The translations under genes were made by a program, and so were the position numbers. From assembly GCA_032127875.1 (NCBI GenBank), contig JAQBHI010000049.1, forward strand, positions 1-64,000: a DNA stretch of 64,000 nt, read 5' to 3'. This stretch comes from CADEEV01 sp032127875 (GTDB lineage: Bacteria; Acidobacteriota; Vicinamibacteria; Fen-336). A model generated the notes under the pieces. It ran no database searches and was not told the origin of the DNA. It saw only the letters and a list, made by a program, of their open reading frames with translations. Positions 49,346 to 58,087 of this stretch are shown in pieces (positions within the stretch are counted from its first letter, which is position 1; every line of letters starts with the position of its first letter).

Positions 49346-51828
49346 CGGCGCGCCCCCTGGCCGGAGAATTCGGGAGCGACCGAGCTGGCGCCGCGATGAC
49401 CCTCGGGGACAGGCGCGGTGGCCGGATCGAGAGCCTCTACCGCGACGCTTTCCGGGTATTCGAAGCGCGGCAGCTGCGGGGCGCGATAGCGGCCCTCGAG
49501 CGCGGCCACGATTTTCTCCGGTGTGATGGGCACCTCGTCCACGCGCGCGCCGAGCGCTTCGTAGATCGCGTTCGCCACGGCGGGGATCACCGGAAGCAGC
49601 GGCCCCTGGCCACACTCCTTGGCGCCATACGGCCCTTCCGGATCCAGGGTCTCGACCAGGATCGAGTCGACCGGCGGCATCTCGAGCGTGGTGGGGCTCT
49701 TGTAGTCGAGCATCGACGGGATCTTGTGCAGGCCCTTGCGAAAGACCTGCTCTTCCATCAGCGCCTCGCCAAGCGCCATGTAGACGGAGCCCTCGATCTG
49801 GCCCAGCACCAGCATCGGGTTCAGGGACCGGCCGATGTCGTGCGCGATCCACACCTTGTCCACGCGGACGATGCCGGTCTCTTTGTCGGCCGAGAGCTCC
49901 ACGGCCGCGGCGGAGTAGGAATATGTCGGCGTCGGGCCCACACCCGAGCCCTTCCATTTCGCGACGCTCCTGGGCGCCTTGTACGAGCCCACGGACCCGA
50001 GCGTGCCGTGCGCGGACTCGGCGAGCACGACGGCCTCCGCGAAACAGAGCGAGCGGCCTGGGTCGGCGGCGTCGAAGATGCGGCGTCCGCTCGCCCGCAG
50101 GCGGCCGACGGAAAGCTCGAGCTTGCTCGCTGCGGCCTCGAAGATCAGCTTACGCAGCTTGCGCGCGGCCTGGATCGCCGCGTTGCCGGTCATCAGCGTG
50201 ACGCGCGACGAGTAGGAACCGAGGTCCACGGGCGTCAGGTCGGTGTCGGCGGTCACGACGCGAATGTCCTCGAACCCGATGCCAAGCTCCTCGGCCACGA
50301 TGTAGGCGAGGATCGAATCGGAGCCCTGGCCGATGTCCGTCGAACCGCAGAACACCGTGACGCCGCCGCCGCGATCCACTTTGATCTGCACGCCCGACTG
50401 CGGCATGGCGTTCCAGTAGATCGGCAGGCCAGCGCCCGTCAGGTACGCGGACGCCGCGATCGCGAGGCCCCTGCCGGGCCCGAGCTTACCGTGCTTCTCT
50501 CGATAGCCGCTCTTCTCGATGACTCGCTCCAAACAGGCCTTGAGCCCGATCGTGCGCACGTACATGTGGTTGGCAGTGACCGTGTACGGCTCGAGGCAGT
50601 TGTCGATCCGCCACTGCGCCGGCTCGAGGCCCAGATCCTCACAGAACTTGTCGATGTGGCATTCGAGAGCAAAGCGTGGCTGAGGCGTTCCGTGGCCACG
50701 CTTGGGTCCGCAGGGCGGCTTGTTGGTGAAGACGCGGACGCCCTCGAAGCGATAGCGCGGGATCCTGTAGGTCACCGTCTGCAGCGCGCCGGTGTAGTAG
50801 AGACTCGCGACGCCATAACTGCCATACGCGCCGCCGTCGAGGGCCGTCTTGAAGTGCATCGCCGTGATCGTGCCGTCCTTCTTGAGGCCGGTCCTCACCC
50901 ACATCTTCACGGGATGGCGTCCGCGATGGCAGTAGAAGACCTCCTCTCGCGTCAGCGTCAGTTTCACCGGCCGGCCCGTCTTCATCGAGAGCTTGCAGGC
51001 CACGATCTCGTGGCCGAACGGGTCGCTCTTGCCGCCAAAGCCGCCGCCGTTCGGGCAAGCAATCACGCGCAGCTGCGAGGGCGGCAGCTCGAGCACCTTG
51101 GCCGCCGCGCGGTGCACGTAGTGCGGCGTCTGGGTCGAGGACCACAGCGTCAGCTTCCCGTCCGCGCCCGCCGCGGCGACGCACGCGTGCTGCTCCATCG
51201 GCAAATGCGTGTTGCCCTCGAAGTAGAAGTTGTCCTCGCGAACGTGCTCGGCCTCGGCAAAGCCCGCTTCGACGTTGCCGAAGTCGAAAGACACCTCCTT
51301 GTGGACGTTGCCGCGCGGGCCGTACTCGTGGATCCGCGCCTCCCGAATTTGAGGGGATGCGGCTTCCAAGGCCCCCCCGCCGGCTAACGCCTCATCAATA
51401 GACATGAACGCCGGCAGCAGCTCGTACTCGACTTCGATCAGCCCGCAGGCGGCCTCGGCGGTCTCCTCGTCGATCGCCGCGACCGCCGCGACCGGATCCC
51501 CGACGAAGCGGACCTTGTCGATGCACAGCGCGTGCTCGTCCTGGCTGACCGGCAGGATGCCGAAGGGAATCGGCAGCTCGCTGCCCACGAGCGTTGCGAG
51601 GACGCCATTCAGCGCTGCGGCCCTCGAGACGTCGACGCGCTTGATCCTGGCATGGGGATGGGGGGAGCGCAGCAGCTTCGCGAAGGTCATGCGCGGCAGC
51701 ACCAGGTCGTCGGCGAACACGGTCTGGCCGGTGACCTTAGCCGCGGCGTCGACCTTGAGCAGCGACCGGCCGATCACGCTCAGCGGCTCGCCCGCCTCGC
51801 CGGGCGTGGGAATTCGCGGATCAGCCAC
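49342..51828 (-). CDS. hcrA: Molybdenum-containing large subunit (HcrA-like, xanthine dehydrogenase family)
   Basis: 828 residues from GTG 51828, which overlaps the small-subunit stop (GTGGCTGA). Two MoCo-binding domains: DAAAKVTGQTVFADDLVLPR, THLPMEQHACVAAA, NGGGFGGKSDPFGHEI, GRHPVKMWVRTGLKKDG, CGPKRGHGTPQPRFALECH, QIKVDRGGGVTVFCGSTDIGQG in turn; the base-acting Glu lies in GPYGAKECGQGPLLPVI near the C-terminus. These are general family traits; the HcrB neighbour gives the specific name. It binds the molybdopterin cytosine dinucleotide-type cofactor and performs the reductive or hydroxylating chemistry. No MobA, CoxE/D/F-type maturation genes were seen. Confidence 0.85.
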   Translation of the reverse strand: MADPRIPTPGEAGEPLSVIGRSLLKVDAAAKVTGQTVFADDLVLPRMTFAKLLRSPHPHARIKRVDVSRAAALNGVLATLVGSELPIPFGILPVSQDEHALCIDKVRFVGDPVAAVAAIDEETAEAACGLIEVEYELLPAFMSIDEALAGGGALEAASPQIREARIHEYGPRGNVHKEVSFDFGNVEAGFAEAEHVREDNFYFEGNTHLPMEQHACVAAAGADGKLTLWSSTQTPHYVHRAAAKVLELPPSQLRVIACPNGGGFGGKSDPFGHEIVACKLSMKTGRPVKLTLTREEVFYCHRGRHPVKMWVRTGLKKDGTITAMHFKTALDGGAYGSYGVASLYYTGALQTVTYRIPRYRFEGVRVFTNKPPCGPKRGHGTPQPRFALECHIDKFCEDLGLEPAQWRIDNCLEPYTVTANHMYVRTIGLKACLERVIEKSGYREKHGKLGPGRGLAIAASAYLTGAGLPIYWNAMPQSGVQIKVDRGGGVTVFCGSTDIGQGSDSILAYIVAEELGIGFEDIRVVTADTDLTPVDLGSYSSRVTLMTGNAAIQAARKLRKLIFEAAASKLELSVGRLRASGRRIFDAADPGRSLCFAEAVVLAESAHGTLGSVGSYKAPRSVAKWKGSGVGPTPTYSYSAAAVELSADKETGIVRVDKVWIAHDIGRSLNPMLVLGQIEGSVYMALGEALMEEQVFRKGLHKIPSMLDYKSPTTLEMPPVDSILVETLDPEGPYGAKECGQGPLLPVIPAVANAIYEALGARVDEVPITPEKIVAALEGRYRAPQLPRFEYPESVAVEALDPATAPVPEGHRGASSVAPEFSGQGARR

Positions 51829-52357
51829 GGCTGACGCCGTCTTCGAGCCCGACCGTCTCCAGCGCCACCGGCAAGGGCGGATCCTCGCCACGCATCCGCG
51901 CCGCAGCCAACTCGACCGCCTCGAAGATCTTCAGATACCCGGTACAGCGACACAGGTTCCCGGCCAGCGCTTCGGCGATCTCGGCACGATCGGCTTCAGG
52001 CTTCTTGCGGAGCAGCGCCTCGGCCGTGAGCAGAAAGCCCGGCGTGCAATAGCCGCACTGCGCCGCGCCCAGGTCCGCGAACGCCTGCTGCAAAGGGTGC
52101 AGGGTCGCGCCATCGGCCATCGCTTCGACCGTGCGGATCTCGTGACCCTCGCACTCCACCGGCAGGCTCAGGCAGGACAGGATCGGCTTGCCGTCGACGA
52201 GCACCGTGCACGTGCCGCACTCCCCAAGCTCACAGCCGTGCTTCGTGCCCATCAGACCCAGCTCTTCGCGAATCACCTCGAGCAGGGTGTGGTGCACCGG
52301 CGCCAAGCACTCCCGCTCTTCGCCGTTGACCCTCAGCCGGATCCGCTGTTTCTCCAC
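51821..52357 (-). CDS. hcrC: [2Fe-2S] small subunit of the molybdenum enzyme (HcrC-like)
   Basis: 178 residues from GTG 52357 (GGAG 8 nt upstream). It carries both [2Fe-2S] sites of the molybdenum hydroxylase family: plant-ferredoxin type HGCELGECGTCTVLVDG with a fourth Cys in PILSCLSLP, and the helical type QCGYCTPGFLL with NLCRCTGYLKI. It accepts electrons from the FAD subunit and passes them to molybdenum, or the reverse. First gene of the hcrC-hcrA-hcrB operon, all overlapping by a few bases. Confidence 0.9.
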   Translation of the reverse strand: MEKQRIRLRVNGEERECLAPVHHTLLEVIREELGLMGTKHGCELGECGTCTVLVDGKPILSCLSLPVECEGHEIRTVEAMADGATLHPLQQAFADLGAAQCGYCTPGFLLTAEALLRKKPEADRAEIAEALAGNLCRCTGYLKIFEAVELAAARMRGEDPPLPVALETVGLEDGVSRG

Positions 52358-52435
52358 CTCAACCGCTCCTGATGCTGCCTTTGAACGCCCGGTCAAACCC
52401 GGATTATAGCGCCCGGCACGAGCCCAGCAAACCGC

Positions 52436-52441
52436 TATACT
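52436..52441 (+). promoter_or_regulatory. -10 element for a probably leaderless glycosyltransferase mRNA
   Basis: TATACT ends 8 nt before TTG 52450, the first codon of the conserved part of the protein. A second TATAGC-like hexamer is at 52405-52410. No Shine-Dalgarno is seen. Confidence 0.45.
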
Positions 52442-52449
52442 GCCCGGCC

Positions 52450-54003
52450 TTGGTTCCCCGCGAGGCCGACCGCCGCCAGACCGCCCTCGTCGTGGCGTTG
52501 GGGATCGCCCTCTGGGCTCCCCGCCTGGTCCTGCAGTTCGCGCCACCGGCGCCCTACGACGAGGGCAACACGGTGGTGGCGGCCTGGCGCGTACTCGAGG
52601 GGGAGCGGCTGTATCGCGACGTCTGGCAGATGCACCCTCCGGGAACGGCCTGGAGCCTGGCCTTGGCATTCCGCCTGCTGGGAACGACGCTCTTCACCGA
52701 GCGCCTGGTCAAGGCCGCCCTCGCGGGCATCGCTCTCGGCCTGCTCCACCGCTTCGCGCGGCGGATGGCGGGGCCGTGGCTCGCGGCGAGCGCGGTCGTC
52801 GCGGGAGCGCTGCTTCCGCCGGCAACCCCGTTCCTGCGTCCCAACGATCCGGCGTTCGTCGCGAGCCTTGCGGCCAGCGCGCTGGTGCTGGCGCGGGACC
52901 GCCTAGGTCGCTGGGGATCGCCGGCGATCGGAGCGCTCCTGGGCCTGACCGCGGCCTATCGGCTGGACTTCGGCGCCGGTTCCGCGCTGGCGATCGCGGC
53001 GTTCCTGGTAGCGCGGGGCGAGGCGCGCCGTCTTCTCGCCGTGATCCCGGGCGCCGCCATTGCGCCCGCGGCCGGCGCTGCGGCACTCCTGCTCCAGGGA
53101 GTGGCCGGCTCTGCGTGGGAACAGATGTTCGTGTTTCCAGCTACGGCCTACCCCGCTCAGCGCGGCATGCCGCTGTACGACCCTGCTGTGGTCCTGCTGC
53201 CCCTGGCGCTGTGCGGCGCGGCGCTCCTCGCAGCCTGGGCCGGGAGGCGCCACGATCGCGTCCGCCACGAGGCGCTGCTCCTGACGGGCTGCCTGGGACT
53301 GGGCTACCTCGGGTACGCGCTGGTGCGCCCTGACTTGGAGCATACGCTCCCGGCGCGGGTGCTGGGCCTGCTGGCCGGGACCGGGCTTGTGTCGGCAGCA
53401 AAGGGTATCGTTCCGGTCACCTCGCGCCGGCTGCTCCAGGCCGTGGCCGTGGCCGCGTCCTGCGGCGTCGTCGCGCCGGCGCTGCCGACGCTCGTGGAGA
53501 CCGCGCGGCTGGGACTGATGCTGCTCCGGCCGGTAGCCCGGGAGCCGCAGTGGGCGAGAGCGGGCCCGCTGCTCCGCGTCGACACCGACGCGGCGGCAAT
53601 GGCCCGACTTGTCGCCGAGCGCACCCGTCCGGGCGAGCGGATCTTCGTGGGCAACGAGCGCCACGATCGCATCCTTGTCAACCACGTGCTCCTCTACTTC
53701 CTCGCAGATCGGCCGTCGGTGACGCGCTACTACAACCTCCACCCCGGTCTAGCCACCCGCGCCGACATCCAGGAGGAGATCGTCGAGGCCATCGAACGGC
53801 AGGCTGTCCGGATCGTCGTGCTCTGGAGCGCTCCGCTTTGGGACGAACCCAACGCAACCGCGCGGCCGGCCGCCGGTACGCTCGACGCGGCTCTCCGCTC
53901 CCACTTCGAAGCGCGGGAGACGCGAGGCCGCTACACGCTCTGGGAGCGCTCGTCTGCCGGACCCGGCGCTGTCAACACCAGGACGGCCAGCGGCGCCAGA
54001 TGA
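52450..54003 (+). CDS. Membrane glycosyltransferase of the GT-C (GT39-like) type
   Basis: 517 residues from TTG 52450; an ATG at 52372 would add 26 residues without a membrane helix. About ten hydrophobic segments begin at LVVALGIALWAPRLVL. The first extracytoplasmic loop holds the catalytic Asp (APPAPYDEGNTVVAA) and VLEGERLYRDVWQMHPPGT, the typical signature of GT-C transferases that use a polyprenyl-phosphate sugar. The C-terminal soluble part (ADRPSVTRYYNLHPGLATRA, then DIQEEIVEAIERQ) is the periplasmic domain. Acceptor unknown. Its end overlaps the end of the opposite-strand gene by 73 nt. Confidence 0.82.
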   Translation: MVPREADRRQTALVVALGIALWAPRLVLQFAPPAPYDEGNTVVAAWRVLEGERLYRDVWQMHPPGTAWSLALAFRLLGTTLFTERLVKAALAGIALGLLHRFARRMAGPWLAASAVVAGALLPPATPFLRPNDPAFVASLAASALVLARDRLGRWGSPAIGALLGLTAAYRLDFGAGSALAIAAFLVARGEARRLLAVIPGAAIAPAAGAAALLLQGVAGSAWEQMFVFPATAYPAQRGMPLYDPAVVLLPLALCGAALLAAWAGRRHDRVRHEALLLTGCLGLGYLGYALVRPDLEHTLPARVLGLLAGTGLVSAAKGIVPVTSRRLLQAVAVAASCGVVAPALPTLVETARLGLMLLRPVAREPQWARAGPLLRVDTDAAAMARLVAERTRPGERIFVGNERHDRILVNHVLLYFLADRPSVTRYYNLHPGLATRADIQEEIVEAIERQAVRIVVLWSAPLWDEPNATARPAAGTLDAALRSHFEARETRGRYTLWERSSAGPGAVNTRTASGAR

Positions 54004-55250
54004 ATCAGCACGCGTTCGAAGGAGAGCAGCACCTGGAGGACGCCCTTCCAGGGCGAGGCGACGTAGATCAGGAAGACGACCGCCAGGTACGCCGGCGGCA
54101 CGAGGCGCCGGTCGCTGATCGGACCGCAACGTGCGCGCTGCCTGAGGGCCCACAACCCGGCCATCCCCCACCAGAACAGGCCGGAGCGCTGGGGGTGCAG
54201 CAGCGCGATCCGCAGCATCTCCGCCAGGACCATGGGGGCGCGGGGCGCCCCAGTGGCGAGCGCGTCGGGCGTGAGCCGCGTGAGATAGCGCTCGTCGAAG
54301 CCCGGGGGCAGCGTCGCCCGGACCAGCAGCCAGGGGACGACGACGGCAGCGCACACGGCGAACATCGTGAGGGCCGGCCGCAGCCGACGACGCGACGCGC
54401 TGCCCTGGATCCAGGCCGACACGGCGAGCAGCAGGCCGAGGACGATGCCCTCGTTCTTCGAGAGGACAGCGCCCGCGGCCAGCAGGCCCGCGAGCGGCAC
54501 GGCGCCAGCCTCGAGGGCGAGGGCCGAGCCCGCGACGTACGAGGCCAGCATCGTGTCGGCCACGCCCGCGTCCGCTCCACCCTCCTCGGAGAAGAGCAAG
54601 GTGGGCATGAGCAGCACCGCCAGGGCCAGCCCCCGCCCTGTCCGCGAGTCGCGCCGCGGCAGTTCCGCGAGCAGTAGGGCGCCCAGCGCCAGGTAGAACA
54701 GCAGGGGCACCGCGCGCATCACTGGCTCCGACGGCGGGCCGAACGCCGCTGCCGTCGCCTCCAGCGTCGGCAGCAGGGGCGGGTACTGCGGATGCGGCAG
54801 CGGGAAGCCGAGGTCGCGGTGTTCCGGGCTCGGGTAGCTCGAGGCCGCGTGGATCACCCGCGCGTGGAGCCACCACAGCGTCCGGCCGTCCACGGAGGCC
54901 ATCGGGACCGTGGCGACGTTGCGCACCATCGCTGCGACCATGAGCAGCCAGACGAGCAGGCCGATGCGCTCGATCAGCGTCCAACCAGGGACGGCTTCCC
55001 GCGGACGCTCGCGCAGCCGCCACAGCCAGTGCAGCCCCAGCGGCGCGCCCAGGCCCAACAGCAGCACGCTCGCGTGGCGCATCGGCACGCCGACTTGCGA
55101 CGCGGCGAGCAGCAGCACGGCGACGCCGAGTCCACCCAGCAGGAACGCCGCCGCGACTCGAGCCGTCCGCGGGACGGGCCAGGCGCTTCGCCTGAGGAAC
55201 TGCCCCCCCACGCCAAGGCAGGCCGCGACCAGCAGCAGGAGGCCACTCAT
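53931..55250 (-). CDS. Polytopic membrane protein, GT-C-like
   Basis: 439 residues from ATG 55250 with about eleven hydrophobic segments. A loop near the middle contains DGRTLWWLHARVIHAASSYP and HRDLGFPLPHPQYPPLLPTL, with the Asp and Tyr/Pro pattern of GT39/PMT-type sugar transferases, and SEEGGADAGVADTMLASYVA, a second periplasmic loop. Similar acidobacterial proteins are annotated as glycosyltransferase family 39 or hypothetical; the catalytic assignment is weak. It overlaps the upstream membrane protein gene by 4 nt and the opposite-strand glycosyltransferase by 73 nt. Last of a four-gene operon. Confidence 0.75.
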   Translation of the reverse strand: MSGLLLLVAACLGVGGQFLRRSAWPVPRTARVAAAFLLGGLGVAVLLLAASQVGVPMRHASVLLLGLGAPLGLHWLWRLRERPREAVPGWTLIERIGLLVWLLMVAAMVRNVATVPMASVDGRTLWWLHARVIHAASSYPSPEHRDLGFPLPHPQYPPLLPTLEATAAAFGPPSEPVMRAVPLLFYLALGALLLAELPRRDSRTGRGLALAVLLMPTLLFSEEGGADAGVADTMLASYVAGSALALEAGAVPLAGLLAAGAVLSKNEGIVLGLLLAVSAWIQGSASRRRLRPALTMFAVCAAVVVPWLLVRATLPPGFDERYLTRLTPDALATGAPRAPMVLAEMLRIALLHPQRSGLFWWGMAGLWALRQRARCGPISDRRLVPPAYLAVVFLIYVASPWKGVLQVLLSFERVLIHLAPLAVLVLTAPGPADERSQSV

Positions 55251-55972
55251 GGCGACCCGAATGGGCGCGGTGCAAAAGCTCCGCGCTCGCAGGAGAGCTG
55301 CAGCCAGCGCACGTCCGGCCGCGACGCCGCGAGCAGCGCCGCGGCCGCCGCAGAGCAGCGCGGGGCGTGCGCGACGTAGACCCGCCGGGGGAACAGGTAG
55401 GACGCAGCGAACCCGTCCGCGAAGTCGAAGAAGCGTCCCGTCCGCAGGACCAGCAGGGCGCCGGCGTCGCCCGAGCTGCGCTGGAAAGCCTCGATTGCCC
55501 GGTAGTCCGGCTCCGAGCTGTGCCGGCCGTAAACGTGCAGACGCCGCTCCGCGAAACCCAGTCCCGCCAGCTCGGCCTCGCGAAGGCCGTCGCGCACCAG
55601 CCGCACCGGCGCGAGGGCGATCGAATACAGGAGGAGCAGCGCAACCAGCCGCCGGCGCCAGGTCTCGCTGGCGGACTCGTCGTCGCGTTGGCCGGTGACG
55701 GCCCGAGCCAGGAACACGCCGCGTGCCGAGGCCAGCGCCCATGCGCCGGTGGCCACGACCGCCGCCGGGCCGCAGAGGGAGTGCAGGATCCGAGTCTGCA
55801 CCGCCAGCTCGGCCCGAAACACCGCGCCGTGGATGGGGAGGCGCAGGTAGAGCCACTGGATCACCGCAACGAACGCGTCTGGCGACAGCAGCGCCGCGCC
55901 GAAGAACGGCGCCGCGAACGCCACCAGCCAGGCGTTCGCGAGCCAAGGGCTGCGCTCGCAGCGGCCGGTCAT
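55247..55972 (-). CDS. Membrane protein of unknown function
   Basis: 241 residues. Three or four hydrophobic helices (AWLVAFAAPFFGAALLSPDA; AAVVATGAWALASARGVFLA; RRLVALLLLYSIALAPVRLV), then a soluble C-terminal domain of about 120 residues (LHVYGRHSSEPDYRAIEAFQ, LLVLRTGRFFDFADGFAASY, CSAAAAALL). It overlaps genes on both sides by 4 nt, so it works with the SGNH hydrolase and the GT-C-like protein. The family is not recognised. Confidence 0.65.
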   Translation of the reverse strand: MTGRCERSPWLANAWLVAFAAPFFGAALLSPDAFVAVIQWLYLRLPIHGAVFRAELAVQTRILHSLCGPAAVVATGAWALASARGVFLARAVTGQRDDESASETWRRRLVALLLLYSIALAPVRLVRDGLREAELAGLGFAERRLHVYGRHSSEPDYRAIEAFQRSSGDAGALLVLRTGRFFDFADGFAASYLFPRRVYVAHAPRCSAAAAALLAASRPDVRWLQLSCERGAFAPRPFGSP

Positions 55973-57183
55973 GGCAGGAGCCGCCGGCTGAGCAGGGACG
56001 CGGCGACGAACTCGCCGGTCACGCGGTGGCCGCGGGCGTTCCAGTGGATGCCGCTCGAGAAGTACGCTCCGCCGAGCAAGCCCCGATCGGCAGCGCGCAG
56101 GGCGACACTGGGATCGATCAGCGGCAGATCCGCCTTGGCCGCAATGGAGACCAGACGCCGGCGCACCGAGGCGGGGTCGGCATCAGCGTCGGACCATCCG
56201 TAGCGTTGGCAGGCGATGCGCCAGTTGCGGTCCGCGACCTCTACGCGGTCCGGCACGTAAACGACGGCGAAACGGGCGCCATCGGCGACGACCTCGTCGC
56301 GCATCAGGGCCAGCAGACGCGCGGTGCGCTCCCACGCTTCCTCCACGAACTGCGGCGGCCGCCGCTCGAACACCCGCCGCTCGTCAGGCGGCGCGTGCTT
56401 CCGAAGCGGCGGCCCGGCGCCCAGGCGCGAGAGCAGGCCGTGGACCCACGGGGCGCCCTCCCCCAGCCGGGAACGCGCGAAGGCGCGCAGGTCCGACGCC
56501 GCCCCTTCGTCGTTGCCGATGTCCGGCGGGGCCCTGATCGCCACTCTGGGCACGGGCACGCCGCGCAGGACCAGGGCGCCCGCTTCCGCGACGAAGTAAG
56601 GCTTGCGACCGCGCCAGTAGTTGTCGCGTGCGTTGTGCACGACGTCATTGCCAAAGAAGAAGAGCAGCACGAGACCCGGGTGCAGCGAGCGGCCCAGCGT
56701 CCGATACAGCAGCAGCTCCTGGTCCGAGGCGTAGCCGGCCACGCCGCCATTCACAACCTCGGCGCGTCGGCCCGCCCGCAGCAACTGCTCCTCGAGCACG
56801 CGGGCTACGCCGAGGGGTTCTGGAATGGCCCACCCCTCCACGAACGAGTCGCCCAGCGCGAGGACGCGGAGCGTGCCGGGAGCCGGCCGCTCGGTACGAT
56901 CGCGGTCCCGGAGGCCAGCGGCGTTGATCGCGATATCGGCGTCGCCCTCGGGGAAGCCGACCCGCTCCCGGACACCGGGACGATGAGACCAGCCGAGCAG
57001 CGCGTCGTGCCGAAAGTAGGCCGACAGCGGCGCGCCTCGGTGATTGAGGTGATAGCGGATCCGCAGGGCGACATCGACCACGAGCAGCGCGACCAGGACG
57101 CTGACGAAGGCGAGCGCGAGCTCCGCGCGCCCGACCCGTCGCGAGCGTTCAGCGATGGCCGAGGGCCCGCCTGAGGCCGGCAT
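55969..57183 (-). CDS. Membrane-anchored SGNH/GDSL hydrolase
   Basis: 404 residues. One N-terminal membrane helix (ALAFVSVLVALLVVDVAL) then an SGNH domain: block I Gly-Asp-Ser (LRVLALGDSFVEGWAIPEPL), block II Gly in VVNGGVAGYASDQELLLY, block III Asn in FFFGNDVVHNARDNY and block V Asp/His in GIHWNARGHRVTGEF. The arrangement resembles AlgX/AlgJ-like or DltD-like O-acetylation/deacetylation proteins of exopolysaccharides, and it lies in an operon with sugar-processing and membrane genes. ATG 57183 overlaps the epimerase stop by 35 nt. An acyl-ester hydrolase or transferase acting on a surface glycan is likely. Confidence 0.83.
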   Translation of the reverse strand: MPASGGPSAIAERSRRVGRAELALAFVSVLVALLVVDVALRIRYHLNHRGAPLSAYFRHDALLGWSHRPGVRERVGFPEGDADIAINAAGLRDRDRTERPAPGTLRVLALGDSFVEGWAIPEPLGVARVLEEQLLRAGRRAEVVNGGVAGYASDQELLLYRTLGRSLHPGLVLLFFFGNDVVHNARDNYWRGRKPYFVAEAGALVLRGVPVPRVAIRAPPDIGNDEGAASDLRAFARSRLGEGAPWVHGLLSRLGAGPPLRKHAPPDERRVFERRPPQFVEEAWERTARLLALMRDEVVADGARFAVVYVPDRVEVADRNWRIACQRYGWSDADADPASVRRRLVSIAAKADLPLIDPSVALRAADRGLLGGAYFSSGIHWNARGHRVTGEFVAASLLSRRLLP

Positions 57184-58039
57184 CGATGTCCAAGGGAGCG
57201 TAGCCGCACTCCGCCCGGAAGCTCGCGTGGTCGAGCGTGGCGTCCTGCAACAAGCCGGCGAGTGACTCGGGCGTCAGGAACGAGCCGGGCAGCCGGGCTG
57301 CGACGCCGGCGATCGCTTTCAGCAGGCCCACGGGGACGCGGAACTGGACCCGGCGCAGGCCGAGCTGTGCGCAAATGCGGCGGCACAGCTCGTCGAAGAG
57401 CACGACCGTCGCGCCCGAGACGGCATACGTGCGCCGGGCGGCGCGCGAGTCGTCGAGCACCCGCTCGATTGCGTCCACGACGTCGCCAATCCAGACGGGC
57501 TGCAGGCGGGCGCTGCCGGAGCCGAGGATTGGCGTGACCAGCGGGACGCGGCGCAACAGGCGCACCAACTGGGCGAAGTGCAGCCCGCCGTCGGGGCCGT
57601 ATACCATCGTGGGCCGCAGGATCGTGTAGTCGAGCCCCGAGTCGATCACCAGGCGCTCGGCTTCGGCCTTGGAGCGCCCGTAACAGTTCTTCTGCGCGTA
57701 CACTGCAGACACCGCCGACAGGTACACGAATCGGCCAACGCCCCAGCCGCGCGCCGCGGCCAGCAGATGGCGGGTCCCCTCGACGTTGATGGCCTGGATA
57801 CGATCGGCCGGGTTGGGCAGCATCAGGGCCGCGGCGTGCACGACCGTGGACACGCCGCTGCCCAAAGGGACGAGGGCCGGCGCGTCGAGCAGGTCGGCCC
57901 GCACCTCCTCGACCCCGGGCCCCGAGGCATGCGCAGGATCCCTCGGCAGCACCAGGCAGCGCACCGGAGTGCCCCGGGTCCGCAGCCGTTCCAGCAAGTG
58001 GCGACCCACGTAGCCCGTGGCGCCAGTGAGGAAGATCAC
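57149..58039 (-). CDS. NAD(P)-dependent epimerase/reductase (extended SDR)
   Basis: 296 residues. N-terminal MIFLTGATGYVGRHLLERL is the NAD(P)-binding GxxGxxG, and the active-site Ser-Tyr-Lys set is in FVYLSAVSAVYAQKNCYGRS (Tyr-x-x-x-Lys as YGRSK). ILRPTMVYGPDGGLHFAQ is the usual substrate-domain block. Length and motifs fit nucleoside-diphosphate-sugar epimerases and the related complex I NDUFA9-like atypical SDRs; the exact reaction is open. First gene of the operon with the SGNH hydrolase. Confidence 0.85.
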   Translation of the reverse strand: MIFLTGATGYVGRHLLERLRTRGTPVRCLVLPRDPAHASGPGVEEVRADLLDAPALVPLGSGVSTVVHAAALMLPNPADRIQAINVEGTRHLLAAARGWGVGRFVYLSAVSAVYAQKNCYGRSKAEAERLVIDSGLDYTILRPTMVYGPDGGLHFAQLVRLLRRVPLVTPILGSGSARLQPVWIGDVVDAIERVLDDSRAARRTYAVSGATVVLFDELCRRICAQLGLRRVQFRVPVGLLKAIAGVAARLPGSFLTPESLAGLLQDATLDHASFRAECGYAPLDIDAGLRRALGHR

Positions 58040-58087
58040 GACGCGGGCTCGATCCGACCGGCGAGGAAACGGGCGCCGGCGGCGGGG

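Noticed and set aside
49396..51387. 663-codon plus-strand open frame over the molybdenum large subunit
   Set aside because: Antisense to a conserved enzyme; composition rich in Arg, His and Asp with no recognisable domain.
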